This document shows positions 16,729 through 24,330 of a stretch of DNA of 38,055 bases, in pieces. The position numbers were made by a program, and so were the translations under genes. The DNA lies in contig KI543160.1 of the NCBI GenBank assembly GCA_000496175.1, positions 104,316-142,370 on the forward strand. Reading direction: 5' to 3'. The stretch's first letter is position 1. The number at the start of each line of letters is the position of its first letter. The notes under the pieces are model-generated. The model was given only the letters and a program-made list of their open reading frames with translations, did no database searches and was not told the origin of the DNA. The stretch is from an uncultured archaeon A07HR67. Its GTDB lineage: Archaea > Halobacteriota > Halobacteria > Halobacteriales > Haloferacaceae.

Positions 16729-18387
16729 TCAGTTGTCGAAGCGGGCCTGGACGAACGGCTGTGCGTTCTCGATGTCACCGAGCCGTGAGTCGGAGAGCAG
16801 CACGGCCTCGGTTTCTTCGACCGGAACCGACAGCCCCATCTCCTTGGTTCGGCCGTACCGCCCCTTCGAGACGACGACGGCGTTGACGATCCCGAGCATG
16901 TCGAGTTCGCTGATCAGGTCGGTGACGCGGCGTTGTGTCAACACGTCGGCGTCGATCTCCTCACAGAGCCGCTTGTAGATGTTGAACACCTCGCCGGTGT
17001 TGATGTTGTGGACGCCGTTCTTTTCTAAAAGAATGACGGCAAATAAAACGATCTTGCTCTGTGTCGGAAGCGTCCGCACCACCTCGACGACCCGGTCGAG
17101 CTCGATCTTGTCTTGTGCCTGACGGACGTGTTTCTCCGCGACGATCTCGGCTTGTGAGCGCTCGGCGAGTTCTCCCGCAGTCCGGAGGAGGTCGAGCGCG
17201 CGGCGGGCGTCTCCGTGTTCCTGGGCGGCGAACGCGGCACACAACGGGATCACGTCGTCGGTGAGCGCGTCGGGTTTGAACGCGATGTCGGCGCGGTGTT
17301 GAAGAATGTCGCGGAGCTGGTTGGCGTCGTACGGCGGGAAGACAATCTCCTCCTCGCCGAGACTGGATTTGACCCGGGGATCTAAGAAATCGGTGAACTT
17401 CAGATCGTTCGAGATTCCCATGATCGAGATGCGCGAGTTGGCCAGCTCGGAGTTCATCCGGGAGAGGTTGTACAACGTGTCGTCGCCGCTCTTCTCGACG
17501 AGTTTGTCGATCTCGTCGAGCATGATGACGACCACGCGTTCGTGGTAGTCGACCGCGTCGAAGAACGTGGTGTACACGCGGTCGGTCGGCCAGCCGGTCA
17601 TCGGGACCTCCTGCATCTCCTCGGCGTCCGTCTCTAGCGTCTCGATGCGGGCGTCGAGCTGTTCGAGCGTCGCAAACTGCGTTGAGGCGAGCGCGGCCGG
17701 GTTGTCGGCAGCGGCCGAGCGGAGCTCGCGACACCGCTCGAGCCGGTCGGCGATGACGCGCTGGTTCTTTTCGATGAAGGTGTTAGCGAGCTGAGCGAGC
17801 ACCCGGTACTGCGTGTCGGTCACCTCGCAGTTGATGTACTCGACCTCACAGGGAACGTCGTACTTCTGTGAGGTGGATTCGAGCTCCTGTGAGACGAACT
17901 TCGCCGAGGCGGTCTTTCCGGTTCCCGTCTTGCCGTATATCAGAATGTTCGAGGGGGTCTCGCCGCGGAGCGCCGACACGAGAATCGTCGCCATCCGGTT
18001 GATCTGGTCGGTTCGGTGCGGGAGTTCGCGGGGCGTGTACGACGGGCGGAGCACCTCTTTGTTCTCGAAGATCGGTTCACCCGAAAGGAGGTCGTCGAAG
18101 AGCCCCTGACTGTCGTCGTCGCCGCCGTCGTCGAAGACAACCCCGTCTAAGCCGACGTCGGTAGACGACCGATCACGGCTTTCGGCGTCGAGGTCGGCGT
18201 CGTCGCCGACGGCTTCGGTGTCGGTCTCGTCGACGGCGGTGCTGGTCACGGGGTCGGTCTCGGAGCTGCCAGCGCCGGCGTTCTCGCCGGATGACAGAGC
18301 CGAGTCGGGATCCTCAAAGTCCTCTCCGTCTGTCCCGTCGTCGTCTCCTTGGTCGTCGGCGTGCGGCGTGTGTTCTCTTTCGTCCAT
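16729..18387 (-). CDS. orc1: Orc1/Cdc6 replication initiator
   Basis: The product has 552 residues and is an AAA+ origin-binding protein. An acidic disordered N-terminus (about 1-100) is unusually long. Walker A GKTGTGKT lies near 150-157, Walker B VVVIMLDEIDK near 284-294, sensor 1 in ISIMGISNDLKF, and DPRVKSSLGEEEIVFPPYDANQL is the family's box with the origin-contacting loop. A winged-helix domain occupies the last 120 residues or so (RRVTDLISELDMLGIV). I chose ATG 18387 because the family-like text begins there. The frame stays open 950 bp upstream into the origin region, but that part looks non-coding. It lies beside ORB-like elements and oapABC, the pattern of haloarchaeal oriC1. It is convergent with the signal peptidase gene. 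Confidence 0.95.
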   Translation of the reverse strand: MDEREHTPHADDQGDDDGTDGEDFEDPDSALSSGENAGAGSSETDPVTSTAVDETDTEAVGDDADLDAESRDRSSTDVGLDGVVFDDGGDDDSQGLFDDLLSGEPIFENKEVLRPSYTPRELPHRTDQINRMATILVSALRGETPSNILIYGKTGTGKTASAKFVSQELESTSQKYDVPCEVEYINCEVTDTQYRVLAQLANTFIEKNQRVIADRLERCRELRSAAADNPAALASTQFATLEQLDARIETLETDAEEMQEVPMTGWPTDRVYTTFFDAVDYHERVVVIMLDEIDKLVEKSGDDTLYNLSRMNSELANSRISIMGISNDLKFTDFLDPRVKSSLGEEEIVFPPYDANQLRDILQHRADIAFKPDALTDDVIPLCAAFAAQEHGDARRALDLLRTAGELAERSQAEIVAEKHVRQAQDKIELDRVVEVVRTLPTQSKIVLFAVILLEKNGVHNINTGEVFNIYKRLCEEIDADVLTQRRVTDLISELDMLGIVNAVVVSKGRYGRTKEMGLSVPVEETEAVLLSDSRLGDIENAQPFVQARFDN

Positions 18388-18391
18388 ATCG

Positions 18392-18414
18392 TACCCCCCT
18401 GTTTCAGGTGGAGA
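18392..18414 (-). promoter_or_regulatory. ORB-like element upstream of orc1
   Basis: Read on the minus strand this is tctccacctgaaacaggggg followed by gta. It resembles the other two ORBs (TCCA, GAAAC and a G-run in the same order) but the G-run differs. It lies 5 bases upstream of the orc1 start, downstream of a TATA-like ttgtatact at about 18427-18436. It could let Orc1 control its own gene. Confidence 0.6.
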
Positions 18415-18621
18415 CGCCGCCCGCACGAGTATACAAGCGGTTGATACGGGCAAAACACCCGTTCTGAGGCGATAGTGGCGTGCGGGCGTGTCCAGTTGAT
18501 GCAGTCGAACCAGATGAAGACGTGCTACAAAAGTGTTCCTCTCCGGGACTGTGCTCGCGTGAGTCGACACGAGGATTCTCGAAGGTGTCGGCGGAGGAGT
18601 GAGCCTCGTTCGCAGCGCACG

Positions 18622-18659
18622 TTCTGTCGGTGACGGCTCATTCTGCCGGTAACGGCTGA
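18622..18659. repeat. 19-bp tandem repeat near origin
   Basis: Two adjacent 19-bp units, ttctgtcggtgacggctca and ttctgccggtaacggctga, match at 16 of 19 positions. They are followed by partly similar text (gcctgacggcgtcggtaa). They lie between orc1 and the left ORB, and I know of no function for them. Confidence 0.7.
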
Positions 18660-18810
18660 ATATCGCCTGACGGCGTCGGTAAAATAATCTCGGGCGGTGG
18701 ACCACAACAAAAGACGACGTCAGGGTGAGCGACGCGAGCGTGGATTCCGCTGGATCGACTTCCGAGAAAACGACTGGAACGGGCCCGAGCCGGTGACCAA
18801 CGCTTTGTCG

Positions 18811-18841
18811 ACCCCCACACCCCTTCGTTTCGGGTGGAACT
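18811..18841 (-). promoter_or_regulatory. ORB element (left of AT-rich stretch)
   Basis: The minus strand reads gttccacccgaaacgaaggg followed by a G-rich tail (gtgtgggggt). It shares the core GAAACGAAGGGGTG with the right-hand ORB and is inverted relative to it. It fits the origin recognition box bound by haloarchaeal Orc1. Confidence 0.8.
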
Positions 18842-18865
18842 CGATATGAAGGGGGTGGGGATGGG

Positions 18866-18970
18866 CCGTTATTGATAGCGGTAGTTTTATTATCTTGGTA
18901 ATAAAACAGGACCCTCGACAATCCCTTCCTAAATATTTCAAATATGGTTTTGTGAATAAAACGAATTCGG
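18866..18970. other. AT-rich presumed DNA unwinding element
   Basis: This is one of the most AT-rich stretches of the window. It includes the perfect inverted repeat gttttatta / taataaaac (18884-18907, 6-base loop) and the palindrome atatttcaaatat (18933-18945). Its place between two inverted ORBs suggests the site of initial strand opening. Confidence 0.7.
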
Positions 18971-19015
18971 TCTGACGACGACCGCTCACCGAGTTCAGCC
19001 TCCGGCCCCATCGGC

Positions 19016-19044
19016 GTCTCCAGTTGAAACGAAGGGGTGGGGGG
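19016..19044 (+). promoter_or_regulatory. ORB element (right of AT-rich stretch)
   Basis: The plus strand reads gtctccagttgaaacgaagg followed by ggtgggggg. It shares GAAACGAAGGGGTG with the left ORB in opposite orientation, so the pair faces the AT-rich stretch symmetrically. Confidence 0.8.
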
Positions 19045-19356
19045 CCAGCGATCGGAAGACGGCTCGTGAGGAGCCCCAGAGTGGCGACCGAGACCGATCG
19101 GAACGCGGCAGCGGCGTTTGACGCCGTCGCTCGAGTTTGACACTGTCACTCGACTCATCTTCACGAGACCCGACGGCTCGTCGACACGGCTCTGAGACGC
19201 ACTCGTCTCCGCTCGACGACCGGTTCTTCCGCGGTCAGTGTGTCTGACGCAGTTGTTAAGTGAACGGGGAGAGCATTCACCGACATACCCGCACGTGCCC
19301 GGGATCAGACCGACACACAGGGCGCTTGGGAACACATCACGGCGGTGGATATCAGG

Positions 19357-19998
19357 ATGGGATTGTTAACGAACCTCAGAGACAGCATATTGCGGGTCAC
19401 AGACGGGTTGTTCGCGGCCGATGAGCCCAAGCGAATCGGGATATACGGGCCGCCGAACGCCGGGAAGACGACCCTCGCGAACCGTATCGCACGCGACTGG
19501 ACCGGCGATGCCGTCGGGCCGGAGAGTCAAGTTCCACACGAAACCAGGCGGGCCCGCCGGAAGGAAGACGTCGAGATCGAACGGAACGGGCAGACGGTGA
19601 CGATCGACATCGTCGACACCCCAGGGGTGACGACGAAAGTCGATTACAAGGAGTTTCTCGACCACGACATGGACAAAGAAGACGCCGTCCGTCGCTCCCG
19701 GGAAGCCACAGAAGGCGTCGCGGAGGCGATGCACTGGCTCCGCGAGGACGTCGACGGCGTCATCTACGTGCTCGATTCGACCACCGACCCGTTCACGCAG
19801 GTGAACACGATGCTCATCGGGATTATCGAGTCACAGGACCTTCCGGCGCTCATCCTCGCAAATAAAACTGACCTCTCCGAGTCGGACGTCACACAGATCG
19901 CCAACGCGTTTCCGCAACACGAAACGGTACCGCTGTCGGCGCTGGAGGGGGAAAACATGGACGAAGTGTACACGAAAATCGCGGAGTACTTCGGATAA
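19357..19998 (+). CDS. oapA: origin-associated GTP-binding protein OapA
   Basis: The product has 213 residues and is a Ras-like GTPase: P-loop GPPNAGKTT (31-39), switch or G3 motif DTPGV (about 90-94), G4 NKTD (about 172-175) and a likely G5 near PLSALEG. Haloarchaeal oapA genes sit next to oriC1 and have been named origin-associated proteins. The biochemical role is not settled. ATG 19357 is preferred over GTG 19345 because the family begins MGLLTxL. A TATA-like gttgttaag ends at 19260, implying a leader of about 70 nt. The stop overlaps the oapB start by one base (TAATG). Confidence 0.88.
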   Translation: MGLLTNLRDSILRVTDGLFAADEPKRIGIYGPPNAGKTTLANRIARDWTGDAVGPESQVPHETRRARRKEDVEIERNGQTVTIDIVDTPGVTTKVDYKEFLDHDMDKEDAVRRSREATEGVAEAMHWLREDVDGVIYVLDSTTDPFTQVNTMLIGIIESQDLPALILANKTDLSESDVTQIANAFPQHETVPLSALEGENMDEVYTKIAEYFG

Positions 19999-20405
19999 TG
20001 CCGGGCGCGACTCCCGACGTCGACGGCGGCGACGACCCGGCCGACGATGGCGTCCGCATCGACATGATAAGCGGAGCCCGGATGGAGGGGCTCACTAGCA
20101 TGGAGAAGATCCGGCTCATCCTCGACGGGGTTCGCGAGGGCAACATCGTCATTCTCGAGGAGGGGCTTTCTCCCGACGAGGAGTCCAAGCTCATCGAGGT
20201 GACGATGACCGAGATCAGCCCCGACGACTTCACCGGAATCGAGATCGAGACGTATCCCAAGCCGAACGCCGGCAACAAGAGTTTTCTCGACAGGCTGATG
20301 GGGAGAGAATCCGCCCAGAAGCTCACCGTCATCGGACCTGCCAACCGGATCGAGACGCTGCACAAAGACGAGAATCTCATCAGCACGCTCGTCTCCCGAC
20401 AGTAA
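19998..20405 (+). CDS. oapB: origin-associated protein OapB (DUF2073)
   Basis: The product has 135 residues. After a short acidic N-terminus it follows the DUF2073 pattern: IDMISGARMEGLTSMEKIRLILDGV (about 21-45), GNIVILEEGLSPDEESKLIEVTM, GIEIETYP, then LMGRESAQKLTVIGPANRIETLHKDENLISTLV. It is predicted alpha/beta and KH-like in shape. The function is unknown. It is translationally coupled on both sides (one-base overlaps with oapA and oapC). The gene order oapA-oapB-oapC beside orc1 is conserved in haloarchaea. Confidence 0.88.
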   Translation: MPGATPDVDGGDDPADDGVRIDMISGARMEGLTSMEKIRLILDGVREGNIVILEEGLSPDEESKLIEVTMTEISPDDFTGIEIETYPKPNAGNKSFLDRLMGRESAQKLTVIGPANRIETLHKDENLISTLVSRQ

Positions 20406-21085
20406 TGCCCCACCAGTGTATCGAGTGCGGCCGGACGTTCTCCGACGGCTCCAAGGAAATGCTCTCCGGCTGTCCCGAGTGTGGCGGCAACAAGTTTCAG
20501 TTCAGGCCAGGCGGAACCTCCGAGCCCTCTACCGACCCGACCCCGCAAATGGAGAATTCGTCGGTCGGCCTTTCTGCCTCGTCCGAAGCGTCTGCTCCGT
20601 CCGAAGCGTCTGCTCCGTCCGAGGCCGCCAGTTCGACCGATACACTCGATCCGACGGATACGACGGAGTCGCCCGCCGACCGTTCTGACACTTCCGACCC
20701 AACCGGCTCCAGCCGGGATACCCCATCCGGTCGCGACGCGACCGACGACACCGAGTCTGCGTCCGACCGTGCCGCCGGCGACGCCGGCGAAGACACCGCA
20801 CAGGCAAGCGCCCGATCCGACGTCGTCACTCCCGACGAGCTTGACCGGGCGAGCCGGGAGGTCGAGCCGTCCGACCAGGACGACGCGACGGAGCCGCGGC
20901 CCGACATCGACGAGCTCCGCGACGAACTCAACGAGCAGTTCGAAAGCATTCGGATCGTGAGCCCCGGTACGTACGAGCTCAACCTGATGGAGCTGTACGA
21001 TCGTCAAGAATACATCATTTCTCTCCAAGAGGACGGGCGGTACGTCATCGAGATGCCCGACGCCTGGGGCGTCGACGAGGAGTGA
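20405..21085 (+). CDS. oapC: origin-associated zinc-ribbon protein OapC
   Basis: The product has 226 residues. A zinc ribbon (C5-x2-C8 and C23-x2-C26 within HQCIECGRTF...SGCPECGGNKF) is followed by a long Ser/Asp/Thr-rich disordered linker (about 40-165), part of it built from SEASAP repeats. A conserved C-terminal domain follows (about 170-226: ESIRIVSPGTYELNLMELYDRQEYIISLQEDGRYVIEMP). It is the third gene of the oapABC unit and its stop is followed by a 376-bp gap. Nucleic-acid contact through the ribbon is an inference. Confidence 0.88.
   Translation: MPHQCIECGRTFSDGSKEMLSGCPECGGNKFQFRPGGTSEPSTDPTPQMENSSVGLSASSEASAPSEASAPSEAASSTDTLDPTDTTESPADRSDTSDPTGSSRDTPSGRDATDDTESASDRAAGDAGEDTAQASARSDVVTPDELDRASREVEPSDQDDATEPRPDIDELRDELNEQFESIRIVSPGTYELNLMELYDRQEYIISLQEDGRYVIEMPDAWGVDEE
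20581..20625. repeat. 18-bp tandem repeat in oapC linker
   Basis: The 18-bp unit gtccgaagcgtctgctcc occurs twice at 20581-20598 and 20599-20616, and a partial third copy follows. It encodes SEASAP units in the disordered linker. Copy change would preserve the frame. Confidence 0.85.
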
Positions 21086-21461
21086 GGCGGAGCCACCAGC
21101 CGCGCAGACGGATCTATCCGGCGTCGTTCTCGGCACGCGTTGCCGATTCGTCTCTGTACCGGCCTGATGGCCGCCGAACGACGCCGAATCGTCTCGCCGA
21201 CGGGTTTCCTCGACTCCGGCGGACGGTCCTCGCCGAAGTGGACACAGTTATCCGGCCCCCTCCGTTACGGACCCGCATGTTTCGTGATCACCGCGCCGTC
21301 GTCGGCCCACGATCTACGGTCAGCGTGGCTCTCGGAGCCGTGTTCCCGCCCGGTAGCCGCCGCCATCCCGCAGGCGGGTCGGCGGCACGAACCGACGATC
21401 AGACCGGACCCGACGACCGACCTGTCCCGCCGGGAGCCGAACACAGTAGCGGAGGAGACGT
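21086..21461. other. 376-bp gap before aspartate kinase
   Basis: I find no convincing gene or RNA here. A TATA-like cagttatccgg is at about 21246-21256. The last bases contain a Shine-Dalgarno-like ggagga (21452-21457), five bases before the aspartate kinase ATG. If that TATA-like box is used the leader would be roughly 190 nt long. The hairpin-forming potential of the GC-rich sequence was not computed. Confidence 0.5.
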
Positions 21462-22643
21462 ATGCGCGTAGTCGCGAAGTTCGGCGGGACGAGCCTCGGG
21501 AGCGGCGACCGGATCGACCGCGCCGCAGACTCGGTTGCTAACGCGGTCGCCGCAGGCCACGAGATCGCCGTCGTCGCGAGCGCGATGGGGTCGAGGACGG
21601 ACGAACTCCTCGATGACATCACCTTCGAGACGAACGACGCCGACCGCGCGGAGATCGTCTCGATGGGCGAACGGACCAGCGTCAGGATGTTGAAAGCCGC
21701 GCTCGGGGTCCGCGACATCGAAGCGGTCTTTCTCGAGCCCGGCCACCCCGACTGGCCCGTGATAACGAACGAGCTCGGCGAAGTCGACGTCGCGGAAACG
21801 CGTCGCCGTGCGGCGGCCTTAGCGGACCGACTCGACGGCGTCGTCCCGATCATCACCGGCTTTCTCGCGGAAGATCACGACGGCAACGTCACCACGCTCG
21901 GACGCGGCGGCTCCGACACCACCGCGGTCATGCTCGGAAACTACATGAACGCCGACGAGGTGGTCATCGTCACCGATGTCGAGGGCGTGATGACCGGCGA
22001 CCCGCGCGTCGTCGAGGGCGCCCGCAACGTTGGCCGGATCACGGTTGACGAGCTCCGAAACCTCTCGTTTCGCGGCGCGGAGGTCGTCGCCCCGTCGGCG
22101 TTGTCGTATAAGGACGAGACCCTCGCGGTCCGGGTCGTCCACTATCAACACGGCGACCTGCTCAGAGGTGGCACCCGGGTCGAAGGCCAGTTCGAGAATC
22201 TCATCGACATGCGCGAAACCCCGCTCGCGTGCCTGACGGTTGCCGGCCGAGCGATCCGCAATCGCCCCGGAATTCTCTCGGATCTGTCTAGCGGCCTCAG
22301 CAGCGAGGGGATCAACATCGACGCGGTCGCGTCTGGGATGGACTCCGTCACCTTCTATCTCGACGCCGACATCGCAGAGCCCGCGGAGGCGGTGTTACAC
22401 GAGACCGTCGTCGGCGACGAGACGCTCTCGTCGGTGACCGTCGCGGACCCGATCGCGGTGATCCGGGTGACCGGCGGCGAACTCCCCAACCAGTCGGGCG
22501 TCATTCAAAACGTCATCGGTCCGCTCGCGGAGTCCGGAATCAACATCATCGATCTGATCACGAGCGCGACTTCCGTCGCGGTCTTCGTCGACTGGAGCGA
22601 CCGCGAGGCCGCCTTGGAGATCATCCAGCAGCGCTTCGACTAA
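21462..22643 (+). CDS. lysC: aspartate kinase
   Basis: The product has 393 residues. It phosphorylates aspartate, the entry step to threonine, methionine and lysine synthesis. The amino-acid kinase domain begins KFGGTSLGSG (6-15), with GRGGSDTTA near 147-155 and TDVEGVMTGDPRVVEGA. Two ACT regulatory modules occupy about 245-393 (VAGRAIRNRPGILSDLSSGLSSEGINIDAVASG, and the second with NQSGVIQNVIGPLAESGINI, here named only by position). The ACT pair implies feedback control by an end-product amino acid. The ATG has a ggagga ribosome binding site five bases upstream. It is the only amino-acid pathway gene here. Confidence 0.95.
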   Translation: MRVVAKFGGTSLGSGDRIDRAADSVANAVAAGHEIAVVASAMGSRTDELLDDITFETNDADRAEIVSMGERTSVRMLKAALGVRDIEAVFLEPGHPDWPVITNELGEVDVAETRRRAAALADRLDGVVPIITGFLAEDHDGNVTTLGRGGSDTTAVMLGNYMNADEVVIVTDVEGVMTGDPRVVEGARNVGRITVDELRNLSFRGAEVVAPSALSYKDETLAVRVVHYQHGDLLRGGTRVEGQFENLIDMRETPLACLTVAGRAIRNRPGILSDLSSGLSSEGINIDAVASGMDSVTFYLDADIAEPAEAVLHETVVGDETLSSVTVADPIAVIRVTGGELPNQSGVIQNVIGPLAESGINIIDLITSATSVAVFVDWSDREAALEIIQQRFD

Positions 22644-22675
22644 CCGGCGGCCCGGGCTCGCCCGTCGCGGCGGAC

Positions 22676-23203
22676 TCACTCCCCGTTCGTCTCGAACCGA
22701 AACCGCGTCGTCTTCCGGTTCTCGAACCGCGGACCGGAGCCGACCGCGACGAAGCCGGCGTCTTCGACGGCGGCGATTCGGTCCCGCTCCTCGTCGGCGA
22801 CGACCACCTCGACGTCCATCGCTTCTCGTCTCGCGAACCGTTTCGGCTCCTCGAACAACCGGCCGGCAGCCGATCCGGGAGCGGCGAAATGGGTAACGTG
22901 GACGGTATCTCCACGCGCGTCGAACGCGACGAACCCAACAATCGAGCCGTCGGTGTCGCCGGGGTCGTCGACGCCATCCCGGTCGCCGCTGGCGTCCCGG
23001 CCGCCGCTGGCGTCGCTCGTCCGCCGCCCGTCGTCGAGATCGCTCGTCTCCTCGTCCGATTCGTTCTCGCCCGGTTCGGTCGGGTCTCTCACCGCGACAC
23101 GAACCGACCGATCGTGTACCATGTTCACGAGGATGTCCGGCGGCCGCCCGACGAGTTCCGCGAGACGCTCCGCGTCCGATTCGAGCGCGTCACGAATACG
23201 CAT
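22676..23203 (-). CDS. GNAT-like N-acetyltransferase with low-complexity insert
   Basis: The product has 175 residues. It starts MRIRDALESDAERLAEL, the usual first strand-helix of GNAT proteins. IVGFVAFDARGDTVHVTHFAAP gives central beta strands, followed by GSAAGRLFEEPKRFARR in place of the acetyl-CoA loop and a late helix-strand (VEDAGFVAVGSGPRF). Residues about 40-86 form an Asp/Gly/Ser-rich insert that splits the fold. The acetyl-CoA loop is not a perfect Q/RxxGxG/A. The substrate is unknown. The TATA-like cttatacat lies about 25 nt before ATG 23203, so the transcript is leaderless. It is divergent from the small membrane peptide gene. Confidence 0.65.
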   Translation of the reverse strand: MRIRDALESDAERLAELVGRPPDILVNMVHDRSVRVAVRDPTEPGENESDEETSDLDDGRRTSDASGGRDASGDRDGVDDPGDTDGSIVGFVAFDARGDTVHVTHFAAPGSAAGRLFEEPKRFARREAMDVEVVVADEERDRIAAVEDAGFVAVGSGPRFENRKTTRFRFETNGE

Positions 23204-23309
23204 ACCACGGGTACCCTGTCCGGATGTATAAGTCCGTGGGGTGACCCGTCACCGGGTCGAACCGAGCCGACGGCCACAGAGTGTCGCCGGCCGAGACCGC
23301 CGACCGAAC

Positions 23310-23320
23310 GGATTTAACCG
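23310..23320 (+). promoter_or_regulatory. TATA box of small membrane protein unit
   Basis: The box ggatttaaccg lies about 27 nt upstream of ATG 23342, supporting a leaderless transcript that begins with the 32-residue peptide gene. It is the best support that this short frame is real. Confidence 0.6.
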
Positions 23321-23341
23321 GACGGCACGAACGTGTTCCAC

Positions 23342-23440
23342 ATGAGCAAACCCAGCAAAATCGTCGTCGGAACGGTCGGCATCTCGGCCCTCCTGTCGGT
23401 TCTGATCATCCTCTCGTACGTCTTCGGTACTGCCGGGTGA
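23342..23440 (+). CDS. 32-residue single-span membrane peptide
   Basis: The peptide begins MSKPSKIVVGTVGISALLSV and ends IILSYVFGTAG. Its basic N-terminus followed by about 23 hydrophobic residues predicts a single membrane span with the N-terminus inside. Its TGA overlaps the next ATG (TGATG), and a TATA-like box lies about 27 nt upstream. Leaderless start, coupling and composition together argue that it is a real gene. I do not recognise a family. It may serve as a membrane anchor or partner of the following protein, which is inference. Confidence 0.7.
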   Translation: MSKPSKIVVGTVGISALLSVLIILSYVFGTAG

Positions 23441-24303
23441 TGTTCTCTCCACGCGCCCTCGACGACGACCTGTCGGCCGTTCGCGACCGCCACGCGCCGG
23501 GGTCGCCGGTGATCGACGTCGACGCCGAGTTCGAGACCCTGCCACCTGCGGCCGCCGAGGACCTCGGGCTGTTCGTCGACGACCTCGACCCGGCGTCGAG
23601 CCCCACGGAGTGGCTCCCGGACGACGCCCCTGAACTGCTCCGGCAGTACGCGGGTCCCGCGTTCACCATCGGGCTTCCCGGCGCCGGAACCGTGCTCAGA
23701 ACCACGCAGACGAGTCCGCAGGCGGTGCTTCTCAAGCGCCGCGCGGAAGGGACGCCAGACGATTTTCTCGCGTTCCTGATCGCAGACCGGCTGGTTCAAG
23801 TCGGGATCGAACCCGCACCCGGAACGGTCGCTTCGCCCGCAGCGTCGAACGACAGGCTGCCGGAGACGTTTCTCCCCTTCTTCGGCCCGCGCTACGCCGA
23901 CCTCGACGCGGCCGTCCGCAGGCCGGACGGAGCCCCCGACGCGTCCTCGGCGTTCGGTCCGACCGATGTCTTCCAGGTGGCGACGGCGTTGTTCGACGCC
24001 TGGATCGGGCTCTACACCCGCGACGTGTTCGCGTCGTGGGAGGGAGAGTTCCCTCGACTGTTCGACGCGTGGACAGACGCTGGCGAGCGCCTCGAGGGCC
24101 GACTCGCCGACCTTCCCGGCGAGGTCGCCCGCGGAGAGACAGCGTTCCCGAGCGCGACGGAGTACGCCTGTTCGGCCGTTCGACACGGACTCGACCTGCC
24201 GGCGCCGTTCGCGGCGCTCGACACGGCGGCGTATCGCGACAGAGGCGCCGCCTACGCGGTGAAATGGGCCGAAAAGACGTTCGCGTCGATGGCCGAGGAG
24301 TGA
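23440..24303 (+). CDS. uncharacterised haloarchaeal protein
   Basis: The product has 287 residues, is soluble and acidic, with no cysteine-rich or membrane segment. I do not recognise a family with certainty. The start ATG 23440 overlaps the stop of the 32-residue peptide gene. Earlier in-frame codons would extend into the promoter region. Notable segments are RQYAGPAFTIGLPGAGTVLRTTQTSP (about 69-93), FLAFLIADRLVQVGIEP (about 108-125) and a helical C-terminal half ending in YRDRGAAYAVKWAEKTFASM. It is convergent with a KaiC-like protein gene 27 bp later. Confidence 0.75.
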   Translation: MFSPRALDDDLSAVRDRHAPGSPVIDVDAEFETLPPAAAEDLGLFVDDLDPASSPTEWLPDDAPELLRQYAGPAFTIGLPGAGTVLRTTQTSPQAVLLKRRAEGTPDDFLAFLIADRLVQVGIEPAPGTVASPAASNDRLPETFLPFFGPRYADLDAAVRRPDGAPDASSAFGPTDVFQVATALFDAWIGLYTRDVFASWEGEFPRLFDAWTDAGERLEGRLADLPGEVARGETAFPSATEYACSAVRHGLDLPAPFAALDTAAYRDRGAAYAVKWAEKTFASMAEE

Positions 24304-24330
24304 CCCCTCGGCGGTCGCCGACCCGGCCGG

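Larger units (their letters stand above)
18388..19356. other. replication origin region (oriC1-like)
   Basis: About 970 bp without a convincing gene lie between orc1 and oapA. The region contains three ORB-like elements (18392-18414, 18811-18841 and 19016-19044), a G-rich motif at 18848-18865 and an AT-rich stretch at about 18866-18970 with inverted repeats. A 19-bp tandem repeat lies at 18622-18659. Two ORB-like elements point in opposite senses and flank the AT-rich stretch, the layout of a haloarchaeal origin in which Orc1 bound at ORBs opens the intervening DNA. Gene context (orc1 and oapABC) agrees. Origin activity itself is inferred. Confidence 0.88.

Noticed and set aside
18388-19335. 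Open frame extending orc1 about 316 residues upstream
   Set aside because: The extension crosses the ORBs and the AT-rich stretch, has non-haloarchaeal composition, and orc1 has a good start at 18387.
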